Shown in pieces: positions 1 to 7,913 of a stretch of 34,874 nucleotides of DNA. The notes below the pieces were generated by a model. The model made no database searches. It worked only from the letters and a program-made list of their open reading frames with translations, and was not told the DNA's origin. The translations under genes and the position numbers were made by a program. Numbering within the stretch: the stretch's first letter is position 1; the number at the start of each line of letters is the position of its first letter. The stretch comes from an uncultured Clostridia bacterium (GTDB lineage Bacteria > Bacillota > Clostridia > Oscillospirales > Ruminococcaceae), in the NCBI GenBank assembly GCA_947628655.1, contig CANRAS010000022.1, positions 1 to 34,874 on the forward strand. Direction: 5' to 3'.

Positions 1-150
1 GTAAGACCTGCGGGTCATTACGCTGACGCGCTATGTCAACGCATTTCCCCGCCGTCGGCGGGACGTATTGACTTAAAGACAATCTAAATTGTGCGCGGAG
101 CGCACACAAAAACTAATCTCTATTCTCTAATAACTTAAAATTAAATTAAC
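1..150. repeat. Intergenic repeat mosaic upstream of spoIIIAH
   Basis: No coding potential is visible. The stretch holds a GACCTGCGGGTCATTACG string (also present, reversed, near 11350), a CCCGCCGTCGGCGGG hairpin at about 44-62, the AGACAATCT core at about 79-87, a GTGCGC/GCGCAC tip hairpin at about 93-107 and a TATTCTCTAATAACT string. These are the same modules found in most other gaps of the window. It occupies the place where spoIIIAG would normally abut spoIIIAH. Confidence 0.75.
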
Positions 151-169
151 CGGAGGAGGTTATATTTAC

Positions 170-721
170 ATGAAAAGACTAAATCTTATCATCGGCAAAA
201 AGCAGATTGCGATAGCGTCGCTGACCGTGTTGCTGGGCGCGGCGGTCGCGGTGAATTTCGCGTTGGGTTCGGGAAAGAACAAGGGCGAACTGAAGTCCGA
301 TACTTCAAAAGCCGTGACAGCGGGCGCGAATTACGGCGATACTTCGTTCGTATCCTCGGATTTGTCGAACGGCGAGGCGTACTTTGTCAAAGCGCGTTAT
401 GACAAACAGCAGAGCCGTGACGAGGCGGCGCAGGTTCTCGCGGGAATGTATCAAGGCGGCGATATGACCACCGATGAACTGTCTGTAGTGGAAAAGAACG
501 CAAAAGAACTTTCCGACCGTATGAACAGCGAACAGAAAATCGAAACGATGATAAAAGCGCAGGGCTTTGACGACGCGTTGTGCTATTTAAGCGACAGCGG
601 CGCGAACATCATAGTCAAGACCAACGGTTTAGACGCGGCAGGCGCGGCGAAGATTAAGAACGCGTTATTGTCAGAAGTTGAAGTTGCTAGTGATAATATT
701 ACGATTGTTGAGGTGAAATAA
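170..721 (+). CDS. spoIIIAH: Stage III sporulation protein AH (SpoIIIAH-like)
   Basis: This is a 183-residue protein with a short cytoplasmic N-terminus, one membrane segment at about residues 12-32 and an extracytoplasmic domain. The domain has the family pattern: a FVKARYDKQQSRDEAAQVL helix near residues 72-90, then a YscJ/FliF-like ring-building fold ending in a short beta strand. In spore formers SpoIIIAH sits in the mother-cell engulfment membrane and binds forespore SpoIIQ, forming the feeding-tube channel needed for late forespore gene expression. A strong ribosome site, GGAGGAGGT at about 152-160, precedes the ATG. spoIIIAG, normally directly upstream and co-transcribed, is absent; the 169 bases before the gene are repeats. 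Either the operon continues beyond the repeats to the left or spoIIIAH has been separated. No own promoter was recognised. Confidence 0.9.
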   Translation: MKRLNLIIGKKQIAIASLTVLLGAAVAVNFALGSGKNKGELKSDTSKAVTAGANYGDTSFVSSDLSNGEAYFVKARYDKQQSRDEAAQVLAGMYQGGDMTTDELSVVEKNAKELSDRMNSEQKIETMIKAQGFDDALCYLSDSGANIIVKTNGLDAAGAAKIKNALLSEVEVASDNITIVEVK

Positions 722-763
722 AAGACGTTCCCCCGCCGCCTGCGGGGTTCGCTTTTCCCGCGA

Positions 764-800
764 TTTCCCCCGCCGCAGGCGGGGGAAACGCTTTTATTTT
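764..800 (+). terminator. Intrinsic terminator after spoIIIAH
   Basis: An 11-bp stem (TTTCCCCCGCC at 764-774, GGCGGGGGAAA at 778-788) with a 3-nt loop is followed by CGCTTTTATTTT. A weaker GC hairpin lies just upstream at about 730-747. The string GGGGGAAACGCTTTTATTT recurs after the next gene at 1599-1617, so the same terminator unit is used twice. Confidence 0.75.
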
Positions 801-809
801 AAAAACTAC

Positions 810-838
810 TTGCTTTTTATCCCGCGATATGCTATAAT
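810..838 (+). promoter_or_regulatory. Promoter and possible operator of the FNT gene
   Basis: TTGCTT (810-815) and TATAAT (833-838) are separated by exactly 17 bp. Immediately downstream a palindrome, ATTTCC and GGAAAT around TTTA (837-852), covers the expected start of transcription and could be an operator. The ribosome site AGAGGTG lies at about 863-869. Confidence 0.65.
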
Positions 839-874
839 TTCCTTTAGGAAATAATTTACACAAGAGGTGTTTTT

Positions 875-1513
875 ATGGAAAAGGCAAAAACGGCGGTATC
901 GCAGTTTGTGAAAGCGGTAATCGGCGGTATGATGATAGGAATAGGCGGGTGTGTATTTTTATCGTGCGATAACAAGTACATAGGCGCGGCGCTGTTTTCG
1001 CTCGGATTGTTTTCGATAATCCAGTTCGGGTATGGACTGTATACGGGGAAAATCGGCTACGTTCCCGAAAGAAAGCCCGCGTACTTGCTCGAATGTTTGT
1101 TTACACTTCTCGGAAACACTCTGGGAACTTTTATTGACGCTGTTCTTCTTCGGCAAACGCGCATTTCCTCGGCAATAATCGAGAAAGCCTCCGCAAGCGT
1201 CAGCACGAAAACAGGCGACAGCCTTGTAAGCGCGTTTATTTTGGCGATATTCTGCGGGATATTGATGTACACCGCCGTTGAGAATGGCAGGCTTGCGAAT
1301 ACGCAGGACGGTCACGTTGAAAAGACAATAGGCACAATTTTGTGCATTATGGTGTTTATTTTGTGCGGATTTAACCACTGCATAGCCGATATGTTCTACA
1401 TATTCGTTTCGGGAACGCTAACGCAGGCGGGCGCATATCTTCCTATAGTAATTCTCGGAAATTCTTTAGGGGGAATGATTATACCGCTGCTTAAAAAGCT
1501 GACGGTAAAATAA
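875..1513 (+). CDS. Formate/nitrite transporter (FNT) family membrane protein
   Basis: This 212-residue protein has about six hydrophobic segments. It carries FNT landmarks: a glycine-rich first helix, an N-x-x-G motif in helix 3 (GNTLGTFIDA, about 80-89), GFNHCIADMFYIF (about 165-177) with the conserved pore histidine at 168, and the final GNSLGG helix motif (about 195-200). FNT proteins are pentameric channels moving small monovalent anions such as formate, nitrite or hydrosulfide. The protein is shorter than the usual 250-280 residues, mainly because of short termini and loops. It is monocistronic, with its own promoter at 810-838 and a terminator at 1584-1616. The transported anion cannot be read from the sequence; formate is plausible for a fermenter. 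Confidence 0.78.
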   Translation: MEKAKTAVSQFVKAVIGGMMIGIGGCVFLSCDNKYIGAALFSLGLFSIIQFGYGLYTGKIGYVPERKPAYLLECLFTLLGNTLGTFIDAVLLRQTRISSAIIEKASASVSTKTGDSLVSAFILAIFCGILMYTAVENGRLANTQDGHVEKTIGTILCIMVFILCGFNHCIADMFYIFVSGTLTQAGAYLPIVILGNSLGGMIIPLLKKLTVK

Positions 1514-1583
1514 AGCAATATAACAAGCCACGCCTGTTATCTGTTTACAGGGTATAGTGTTAAGTGTAAAGTATTATAAAACG

Positions 1584-1616
1584 CCCCCGCCGTTCGGCGG
1601 GGGAAACGCTTTTATT
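1584..1616 (+). terminator. Intrinsic terminator after the FNT gene
   Basis: CCCCCGCC (1584-1591) and GGCGGGGG (1596-1603) form a stem with a GTTC loop, followed by AAACGCTTTTATTT. The tail is the same as in the terminator at 764-800. Confidence 0.7.
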
Positions 1617-1735
1617 TAGTGTGTCAACGCCTTGACCCGCAGACAATCTTTCCGCGCGTAGCGCGCACATTAACTAGCTACTAACAACTATTCTCTAACA
1701 ACTGCGCGTCCACGCGCTCTTACCTCTTACTTCTT
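1617..1735. repeat. Intergenic repeat mosaic
   Basis: The modules in order are GTCAACGCCTTGACCCGC, AGACAATCT (about 1638-1646), a GCGCG/CGCGC tip hairpin, an ACTAGCTACTAACAACTATTC string and a TTACCTCTTACTTCTT string. It lies between convergently read genes. No gene is visible. Confidence 0.7.
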
Positions 1736-1740
1736 GTAGC

Positions 1741-2193
1741 TTACCTCTCCTCCACTATTTCCTCTATAGTAAACGTCTTATTGGATAATCCAAAGTAATA
1801 ATTTACTGTTTCGGCGGTGAATTTGTATACGCAGTAATCGTCGTCGTCAACGCCTTTTGGATAGTAAATCTCACAGCCGTTTCGCCAGAGCATTGCTTTC
1901 GTGTCGTGGTCGGTGCATACCTCGATAGTACCCGTAAAAAGCGCGCCTTTGTACTTGTCCTTTGTATCATCGACGTAATAAACGCACGCTTTCGGGTTCG
2001 CAAGGAACTGTTTGACGCGCTTTGAACTGTAATTCGTGGAAAAGAAATGCGTTACAAGCGAGCGCTTGTCCTCGTCCTCAAGCACGAGCATTCCCTTTAT
2101 TTGAGGAAAGCCGTTTTCGTTTACAGAACCCACATACGCAACGTTTGCGGTTTCGCGCAGGGCGCGTATTTCCTTTTTAATTTTTCCGTCCAT
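1741..2193 (-). CDS. Pyridoxamine 5'-phosphate oxidase-fold (PNPOx-like) flavoprotein
   Basis: This 150-residue protein has a split-barrel FMN-binding fold: a short N-terminal helix, the strand pair NVAYVGSVNENGFPQIKGML, then HFFSTNYSSKRVKQFLANPKACVYY, which is typical of general-stress-protein-26-like members. Such proteins bind FMN, heme or F420, and most have no proven substrate. Upstream in-frame codons exist, but AAGGAG at about 2201-2206 sits 7 bases from ATG 2193 and only 1 base from ATG 2199, so 2193 is the likely start. The gene overlaps the end of the MarR gene by 17 bp and is co-transcribed with it, so it is probably the target of that regulator. A role in redox or xenobiotic response is inferred from this pairing. 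Confidence 0.82.
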   Translation of the reverse strand: MDGKIKKEIRALRETANVAYVGSVNENGFPQIKGMLVLEDEDKRSLVTHFFSTNYSSKRVKQFLANPKACVYYVDDTKDKYKGALFTGTIEVCTDHDTKAMLWRNGCEIYYPKGVDDDDYCVYKFTAETVNYYFGLSNKTFTIEEIVEER

Positions 2194-2632
2194 TTTCATT
2201 CTCCTTTTCGAGTAGATTTTCAAGAATTTTCCCAAGAGCCGATTCAAGGGCGAGTATTTCATCTTCGCTGAACCCCCTGTAAAAGATTTCGTTCATTTTC
2301 GCGGAAACCTCGTCGTACTCTTTTTTCAGAGAACGCGCGCCCGCCGTAAGTCTTATCCGTACAGTTCTTCGGTCGGAACGATCGCTTTCGCGCGTAATAT
2401 GCCCCGACTTCTCCAGTCTGTCAAGCATACTTGTAAGTGTGGTTTTGGCAAGCCCCGTTTTCTCCGACAGTTCCCGTATAGGAATGTCGTCCTTTTCCCA
2501 CAATACGAACAGTATTCGTCCCTGAGCGCCGTTAAACTCGTTTATCCCGTATTCGCAGAGCAGTTTTTCAAACACACGACCCTGTATCTGCTTGATTTTC
2601 GTAATTAGAAACCCGCCGTTTGTCGTTTGCAT
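2177..2632 (-). CDS. MarR-family transcriptional regulator
   Basis: This 151-residue winged-helix dimer follows the MarR layout: dimerisation helix 1, then LWEKDDIPIRELSEKTGLAKTT (helix-turn-helix, about 45-66), recognition helix TTLTSMLDRLEKSG, and a wing RESDRSDRRTVRIRLT with the signature D-x-R-D-x-R. It is followed by C-terminal dimer helices. MarR proteins usually repress their own operon and release DNA on binding a small ligand or on thiol oxidation. AGGAGGTG precedes the ATG. The promoter (2653-2681) is overlaid by a palindromic operator, so autoregulation together with the downstream flavoprotein gene is likely. The ligand is unknown. Confidence 0.92.
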   Translation of the reverse strand: MQTTNGGFLITKIKQIQGRVFEKLLCEYGINEFNGAQGRILFVLWEKDDIPIRELSEKTGLAKTTLTSMLDRLEKSGHITRESDRSDRRTVRIRLTAGARSLKKEYDEVSAKMNEIFYRGFSEDEILALESALGKILENLLEKENENGRKN

Positions 2633-2645
2633 TTTTTCACCTCCT

Positions 2646-2681
2646 ACTATATAGTATAGTACTATATAGAACTTTTGTCAA
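2646..2681 (-). promoter_or_regulatory. marR promoter with overlapping operator
   Basis: On the minus strand TTGACA (2681-2676) and TATACT (2658-2653) are 17 bp apart, close to the sigma-A consensus. ACTATATAGT (2646-2655) and ACTATATAG (2661-2669) are two self-palindromic blocks 15 bp apart, together an imperfect palindrome across the -10 element and spacer. This is a natural place for MarR dimers to block polymerase. Confidence 0.75.
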
Positions 2682-2689
2682 GGGGTTTT

Positions 2690-2966
2690 TGAAAATTATT
2701 TTAATATAGAAAATTCCCGCCGAACGGCGGGGAAATCGCGGTAAAAAGCGAACCCCGCCGACGGCGGGGAACAGGCTCACTTAAACCAATTCCCCCGCCA
2801 ACAGGCGGAGGAACGGTCTTTTGTTGTTTTTTGTTTATCTAGTCTATGTCTCCTAATGACTTTAAGTAATTCCGGCCTCTAGCCTCTAAATATCTAGCCC
2901 GCAGTATCTTATTTCTTACAGGGTAATCCGCTTGCGGATTACTCGCTAACTTCTTGCTTCTTCGCA
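2690..2966. repeat. Hairpin array and repeats downstream of the glutamine synthetase gene
   Basis: Three GC hairpins stand in a row at about 2716-2731, 2753-2769 and 2791-2812. They are followed by a T-rich stretch and a GTAATCCGC/GCGGATTAC hairpin at 2923-2942. Read leftward, the middle hairpin is followed by TTCGCTTTTT. There is no coding potential. Confidence 0.65.
2743..2769 (-). terminator. Probable terminator of the glutamine synthetase gene
   Basis: On the minus strand CCCCGCC/GGCGGGG forms a hairpin (2769-2753) followed by TTCGCTTTTT. The hairpin, spacer and next hairpin match, reversed, the arrangement at 728-788, so this double-hairpin unit is repeated in the window. Confidence 0.55.
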
Positions 2967-5087
2967 TTAGACATTGAACAAAAGCTCGTCATACGTCGGG
3001 TACGGCCAGTATTCTTCGCCTACTATCGTTTCAAGTTCGTCGGCTACCGCGCGCAAGGACTGCATTTTCTCGAATACATCATCGTGATAGAAACGCGCTT
3101 TCTTTTCCGCGTCGTCAATGCTCTGCGCCTGAACAATGCTGTCGGACAGAATGTACGCTTTCTCGCTTAAAGCAATCGTAAGTTCGTTTACTTTCTTGCA
3201 AATCGCAAGTTCCACATCGGGCTTTACGCCTACGGCTTTCTTGGAAGACGCTATGTCCGCTACGTCCTTGCCGAACTTCATAACGGCGGGGAGAATTTCG
3301 GTCTTTGCCATATCCGCGGCAGTCAGCGCCTCGATGTTGATAACTTTAGAGTAGTTTTCAAGCAGGATTTCTTGACGTGCGTGGAGTTCAACCTCGCTGT
3401 AAACGCCGAACTTCTTGAACAGGTCAACGTTCTTTTTCGCGGTAAGGCACGGAATTGCGTCCACCGTGGATTTTAAGTTCAAAAGTCCGCGTTTCTTTGC
3501 CTCAACGGGCCATTCGTCGCCGTAACCGTTGCCGTTGAAGATAACGCGCTTGTGTTTCTTTATCGTCTTTACAAGCAGGTCGTGCAATGCCTTGTTAAAG
3601 TCTTTCGCGCCTTCCAGCTTGTCGGCAAATTCCGTGAGGGAATTAGCAACGATAGTGTTCAAAATCGTGTTAGGTCCGCCGATATTCAGGTTAGAACCTA
3701 CCATTCTGAACTCGAATTTGTTACCCGTGAACGCAAACGGACTTGTTCTGTTTCTGTCCGTGCTGTCTTTCGGAAATTCGGGGAGCGATGAAACGCCTAC
3801 GTTGAACATCTGCTTGCCGTTGCCCGTGTACTCCTTGCCCTCAACAAGCGCGTCAACTACCGCCTGCAGTTCCTCGCCGAGGAAAATCGAGATGATAGCG
3901 GGGGGCGCTTCGTTCGCACCAAGACGGTGGTCGTTTCCGGGCGACGCTACGGAGAGCCTCAGCAGGTCGGAATACTCGTCAACAGCCTTGATAATCGCCG
4001 CTAAGAACGTCAAAAACTGCGCGTTCTGCATAGGCGAACGACCGGGGTCAAGCAGGTTCTGTCCGTCGTCCGTCGAAAGGCTCCAGTTGTCGTGCTTGCC
4101 CGAACCGTTTATACCCGCGAACGGCTTTTCGTGCAGTAAGCACACAAGACCGTGGTCAAGCGCCAGCTTCTTCATCATTTCCATAGTAAGCTGGTTCTGG
4201 TCGGTCGCGAGGTTTGCGGGCGCGTAGATAGGCGCGTTTTCGTGCTGTGACGGAGCGACTTCGTTGTGCTTTGTCTTTGACGTAATGCCGAGTTTCCACA
4301 AATGCTCGTCTAAGTCTTTCATGTAATCCGCGACGCGCTCTTTAATCGAGCCGAAGTAGTGGTCCTCAAGTTCCTGACCTTTCGGAGCGGGCGCGCCGAA
4401 AAGCGTTCTGCCCGTGAAAATCAAGTCTTTACGCTGGTCGTAGGTTTCTTTATTTACAAGGAAATATTCCTGCTCCGCGCCGACGGTCGCAACAACGCGC
4501 TTGCTTGTCGTGTTGCCAAATAAGCGGAGAATACGAAGTGCCGCGTCCGATACAACGTCCATTGAACGCAAAAGCGGGGTTTTCTTGTCAAGCGCCTCTC
4601 CCGAATAGGAATAAAACGCTGTCGGGATATACAGTGAACCCTCTTTTACAAACGCGTAGGAAGTAGGGTCCCACGCCGTGTAACCGCGAGCCTCGAATGT
4701 CGCTCTGATACCGCCCGACGGGAAACTTGACGCGTCGGGTTCGCCTTTGACAAGTTCCTTGCCCGAAAACTCCATTATAACAGTACCGTCGCCCATAGGG
4801 GAGATAAAGCTGTCGTGCTTTTCGGCGGTAATGCCCGTCATCGGCTGAAACCAGTGTGTGTAGTGGGTAGCGCCTTTTTCAATCGCCCAGTCTTTCATTG
4901 CCGAGGCAACTACGTCGGCTATCGACACATCGAGTTCCTTGCCCTCCGCGATAGTCTTTTTAAGCGTCTTGAACACGTTTTTCGGCAGGCGCTGTTTCAT
5001 TGTTTCCTCGTTGAACACGTCAATGCCGAACTCCTCAACAACGTTGAATTTCTCGTCAGAACGTTCCATTTTAGCTGTTATTTCCAT
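2967..5087 (-). CDS. glnN: Type III glutamine synthetase
   Basis: This 706-residue protein matches the usual GSIII length of about 700 and ligates ammonia to glutamate using ATP. Family signatures include a GAEQEYFLV active-site strand, [53 protein letters not shown] and the C-terminal [21 protein letters not shown] block. These are the metal- and glutamate-binding segments of the large GSIII form common in Bacteroidetes, cyanobacteria and rumen Firmicutes. The frame is open 47 codons further upstream, but AAAGGA (about 5097-5102) sits 8 bases from ATG 5087 and the sequence upstream of it is not family-like. It is monocistronic with its own promoter at 5217-5245 and a leader of about 120 nt. 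Control by nitrogen status is expected but the mechanism is not visible. Confidence 0.95.
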   Translation of the reverse strand: MEITAKMERSDEKFNVVEEFGIDVFNEETMKQRLPKNVFKTLKKTIAEGKELDVSIADVVASAMKDWAIEKGATHYTHWFQPMTGITAEKHDSFISPMGDGTVIMEFSGKELVKGEPDASSFPSGGIRATFEARGYTAWDPTSYAFVKEGSLYIPTAFYSYSGEALDKKTPLLRSMDVVSDAALRILRLFGNTTSKRVVATVGAEQEYFLVNKETYDQRKDLIFTGRTLFGAPAPKGQELEDHYFGSIKERVADYMKDLDEHLWKLGITSKTKHNEVAPSQHENAPIYAPANLATDQNQLTMEMMKKLALDHGLVCLLHEKPFAGINGSGKHDNWSLSTDDGQNLLDPGRSPMQNAQFLTFLAAIIKAVDEYSDLLRLSVASPGNDHRLGANEAPPAIISIFLGEELQAVVDALVEGKEYTGNGKQMFNVGVSSLPEFPKDSTDRNRTSPFAFTGNKFEFRMVGSNLNIGGPNTILNTIVANSLTEFADKLEGAKDFNKALHDLLVKTIKKHKRVIFNGNGYGDEWPVEAKKRGLLNLKSTVDAIPCLTAKKNVDLFKKFGVYSEVELHARQEILLENYSKVINIEALTAADMAKTEILPAVMKFGKDVADIASSKKAVGVKPDVELAICKKVNELTIALSEKAYILSDSIVQAQSIDDAEKKARFYHDDVFEKMQSLRAVADELETIVGEEYWPYPTYDELLFNV

Positions 5088-5212
5088 AAGTCTAATCCTT
5101 TCTTTAACGGAAAAACTCCGAAATAATAAAGGGGCAGCCCCCAAGACCGCGCGCCCCGCTTTTTCGACAGAACGCCCTCTGATCTCAGAAGAAACCCCAT
5201 TGTTCCTACATC
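5088..5212 (-). promoter_or_regulatory. GC-rich structured leader of glnN
   Basis: The expected transcript start is near 5210, leaving about 120 nt before the ATG. The leader RNA contains a TCTGA/TCAGA palindrome (about 5180-5191) and a GGGGC... stretch ending in GCTGCCCC followed by TTTATTATTT, which resembles an intrinsic terminator ahead of the gene. This could be an attenuator, but I did not match it to a known riboswitch or ANTAR target. Confidence 0.3.
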
Positions 5213-5216
5213 TATT

Positions 5217-5245
5217 ATTATAGCCCAAATCCCGCGTTTTGTCTA
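5217..5245 (-). promoter_or_regulatory. glnN promoter
   Basis: On the minus strand TAGACA (5245-5240) and TATAAT (5222-5217) are separated by 17 bp. The -10 is consensus and the -35 differs at one position. Confidence 0.65.
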
Positions 5246-5843
5246 TTGCTTAATTGCACAAAAAACCGTATAATTTGCGGGGCTTTTAAGAGAAAGTACA
5301 CAAAAATCCGCCCCGAAAATGCAATTTCACGACTGCGAAAAATTCTTTTTACCCCAGATAAGCACGGGATAAGCGGGAGATTTTGCAAGTTTAAAGCGAG
5401 GATAATGCAAAAAGCTCCCCGCCGTTCGGCGGGGGCGTTCTAATCAAAAGACAATCTTTCCGCGCCCGCAAGGGCGCAACTTTATTCATACTATACACTC
5501 AGCACTCTTAACTATAAACTGTTATGTAGCCCGCGTTTTGCGCGGAGCGCAAAACTGCACCGCGCCAGCGGTGCAAATTCGCCGTAGGCGAATGCGGGCG
5601 TACGGGCAAAGGCGCGTACACGGTCGGCGCAGGCGCGTTAATACGCGGGACGGTAAACTATTGCGGGATAAGGGAATGGGGCGCTTGAATTGAGCCACGC
5701 CAAACGCCCCGCCGACGGCGGGGCGTATTAATTAAAGGACAATCTTTATTGTGCGCGGAGCGCACACAAAAACTAACAGGGTAATCCGCAAAGCGGATTA
5801 TTCGCTAACAACTATTCTCTAATTACTACCCGTTTCTGCGAGC
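5229..5843. repeat. Repeat-filled gap between cellulase and glutamine synthetase genes
   Basis: No gene is visible beyond the promoter at the right-hand side of glnN. Modules are a CCCCGCC/GGCGGGG hairpin at about 5416-5434, AAAGACAATCT (about 5448-5458) with a GCGCCC/GGGCGC tip hairpin, an AACTATAAACTG string, the cloverleaf (5529-5599), a linker of about 110 bp, a CGCCCCGCC hairpin at about 5709-5727, GGACAATCT with a GTGCGC/GCGCAC tip hairpin (5736-5768), a TAATCCGC/GCGGATTA hairpin at 5782-5800 and the AACTATTCTCTAATTACT string. Confidence 0.75.
5529..5599 (+). repeat. Cloverleaf repeat, copy A
   Basis: An outer stem GCCCGC (5529-5534) pairs with GCGGGC (5594-5599) and encloses three hairpins: GTTTTGCGC/GCGCAAAAC, TGCACCGC/GCGGTGCA and ATTCGCC/GGCGAAT, with loops of 3-4 nt. 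The middle stem differs in sequence from the other five copies (AACGGCGC/GCGCCGTT) yet remains fully paired. Confidence 0.85.
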
Positions 5844-7913
5844 CTATAAACATATCCCATTATCGCCCAACGGTATTTCGTGGTCCAGCCCCACAAACTT
5901 CCCGTTTTCCTGCCAGAGTACTTCTTTGACGAAGTTGTACTTTTCCGTGTCCCATGTCGTGAAGTCGTCAAGCACCAGACCGCCGGTGTCGCCCGAATTG
6001 GCGTTGTAGCACCAGAACGTGTGGTTTATGCGGTATTCCTTGATAAGCTGCCGCATATACGTCATCCATTTAAGGTTCGGTTCGCGCATAAAACCGCCCC
6101 ATTCGCCGATAAGCAGGGGAGCGATGTTGTCCTGCTGAATGTAAAGCCAGTTGTCCTGCCAGCAGTCTTTTTTAAGGCTTTCGTAGGTGAAATCGCCCTT
6201 GAACCACGGCTGTTCGTAGACGGTAGGTCCGTAGTCGTGCGGGGAGTAGACGAGTTTGTTCTGATATTTGCCTAAGTTTACGGGGTAATCCCGCACACCG
6301 CGCAGGTTACCGCCCCACCAGTTGAAATAGTAGTCCTCGCTGTCTTGGGAAGAATAGTTGCCGTTGTTTTTAGAGTAAATCTCCGTTCCCTCAACCATAA
6401 TAAGCACGTTCGGATTTTTCGCGAGAATACGCGCCGCGGCTTGCTCTGCCGTGTATTTCCAGTTGTTTTTATCCGTGGAATTATTCCAGATAGCCGCCGC
6501 AGAACCCTCGTTCGGCTTGCCGTGCGGTTCGTTTTTAATATCTATCGCGATTATCGTGTCATTGTCCTTGTAGCGGTCTGCAAGCCATTCGAGCGCGTGA
6601 TAGTAGTCCTCAACGGACACTTTATCCGTGTACCACAAGTTTACGTTATGACCCATAGCGTTTGTTTCCGCGCAATGAATGTCGGGCATTACTTTCATAC
6701 CGTTCTCTTCGGCGAGTTTCAGAAAGTAATCGAATATCTGCAGGCTGTTCATATCGTTCAGTTCGGGGTTTGACGCGTTGTTGTAGTTCGCTTTCGGATA
6801 TTCGCCGCGCGACCATTGGTTTAAAAGTTCCGCGGAAATCGGCACTCTGATAAGGTTGAAACCGTGGTCGGCTATCGCTTTTACCGAACCGCGCAGTTGA
6901 CTGTTCCACAAGCCGTCAAACGTGTTTGTACCCGTGTTGTAGCCGAACCAGTTCACACCTGTTATCCAGACTTCCTTGCCGTTCTTGTCGAGTATTTTAT
7001 TGCCGTCCGTATGTAACCAGTCGTCGCCCTGAACCGCCTTGTCGGAGCGTTTTAAAAGCGCGGCAACGTCCTCCGACGGCGCGGGGTCGTTCTGATTTTT
7101 GTCGCTGTTGTTTTGAGAATTGTTTTGCGTATTATTTTGAGAAGTATTCTGCGAAGTGTTTTGCTGATTATTTTGCGAACCGCCGTTCGTTCCGCCGTTC
7201 GTTCCGCCGTTCGTTCCGCCGACATTCCCGCCGTTCGGTGTGAACGCCGTCGGACTTGCGTAGTTAAACCCTGCGGTTACGCTCCCGCCTGCGGGGATAT
7301 TGCCGTTGTAGTCGGCGTTCGTGACCTTGACGGTCGTTCCGCTGACGCTGAAATTCCCGTTCCAACTGCTTGTTATAGTAAAGCCGTTCGGCACGGTAAA
7401 CGAAACGTTCCACGAGGACACGGCGTTTCCGCTTGTATTAGAGATTTTAAGCTCCGCACTTCCGCAGGAGTTTCCGTTTTCTTCCCACGAGTTCCCCGCG
7501 CTCCATTCAACGGTCAACCCGCCGTTGCTTGACGTACCGCCGTTATTACTTCCGCCGTTTGAACTGCCGTTGCTTGTGCCTGCGCTGACCCCACCGCTTA
7601 TTGCGCCGTTGTTTCCCGCGGAACTGTCCGTACTGCTCCCGCTGTTCACATCGCCCGTACTGCCTGCGCTGTCGGTACTTTCCAAAGCGGAACTCTCGCT
7701 GATGTTATTACTTGACGAACTTGACGAAACAGCCGTACTGTCAGAACCTGTCGTACTTGACGAACTGACTGAACTGCTATAAACGCTTGACGAGGTGCTT
7801 TCGGCGCTTTCACTTGACGTTTCGCCGAGCGAAGTATTCTTGCTTGAACACCCCGAAAGCATTACCGCGCCAATCAGAGCGAACGAGCATATGTATTTAA
7901 TGTATTGTTTCAT
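5844..7913 (-). CDS. Surface-anchored cellulase: lipoprotein with CBM2 and GH5
   Basis: This 689-residue modular endoglucanase begins with a lipoprotein signal ending in the lipobox LSGC (Cys22). A Ser/Thr/Gly/Asn linker (about 25-130) follows, then a CBM2-like cellulose-binding domain (about 132-227, with exposed-Trp segments SSWNVSF and TSSWNGNF). A TNGG and QNN repeat linker (about 230-275) leads to a GH5 catalytic domain (about 297-667). GH5 landmarks are [18 protein letters not shown], the acid/base Glu in DIKNEPHG (about 462), SPHDYGP and the nucleophile Glu in LIGEWGG (about 604), most like subfamily 1. It should cleave internal beta-1,4-glucan bonds while tethered to the membrane. ATG 7913 is preferred because GGTGA lies 5 bases ahead; an upstream GTG at 7922 is less well placed. 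No dockerin is present. Confidence 0.92.
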   Translation of the reverse strand: MKQYIKYICSFALIGAVMLSGCSSKNTSLGETSSESAESTSSSVYSSSVSSSSTTGSDSTAVSSSSSSNNISESSALESTDSAGSTGDVNSGSSTDSSAGNNGAISGGVSAGTSNGSSNGGSNNGGTSSNGGLTVEWSAGNSWEENGNSCGSAELKISNTSGNAVSSWNVSFTVPNGFTITSSWNGNFSVSGTTVKVTNADYNGNIPAGGSVTAGFNYASPTAFTPNGGNVGGTNGGTNGGTNGGSQNNQQNTSQNTSQNNTQNNSQNNSDKNQNDPAPSEDVAALLKRSDKAVQGDDWLHTDGNKILDKNGKEVWITGVNWFGYNTGTNTFDGLWNSQLRGSVKAIADHGFNLIRVPISAELLNQWSRGEYPKANYNNASNPELNDMNSLQIFDYFLKLAEENGMKVMPDIHCAETNAMGHNVNLWYTDKVSVEDYYHALEWLADRYKDNDTIIAIDIKNEPHGKPNEGSAAAIWNNSTDKNNWKYTAEQAAARILAKNPNVLIMVEGTEIYSKNNGNYSSQDSEDYYFNWWGGNLRGVRDYPVNLGKYQNKLVYSPHDYGPTVYEQPWFKGDFTYESLKKDCWQDNWLYIQQDNIAPLLIGEWGGFMREPNLKWMTYMRQLIKEYRINHTFWCYNANSGDTGGLVLDDFTTWDTEKYNFVKEVLWQENGKFVGLDHEIPLGDNGICL
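7180..7222. repeat. 12-bp tandem repeat in the cellulase linker
   Basis: The unit GTTCGTTCCGCC is repeated about three times and encodes the TNGG repeats of the linker on the minus strand. The adjoining 7090-7180 stretch is a looser repeat encoding QNTSQNN. Both are slippage-prone and would change linker length in multiples of four residues without a frameshift. Confidence 0.7.

Noticed and set aside
3529-4227. 232-residue open frame antisense to glutamine synthetase
   Set aside because: It is a shadow of the strongly conserved GSIII gene on the other strand, with no ribosome site and no recognisable domain.
5088-5228. N-terminal extension of glutamine synthetase by 47 residues
   Set aside because: The promoter -10 lies at 5217-5222, so transcription starts inside this stretch, and the Shine-Dalgarno site fits ATG 5087.
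5529-5599. tRNA gene, suggested by cloverleaf shape and 71-73 nt length
   Set aside because: Loops are only 3-4 nt, there is no anticodon loop, no GTTC-type T-loop, no D-loop consensus and no CCA, and six near-identical copies sit inside a repeat family.
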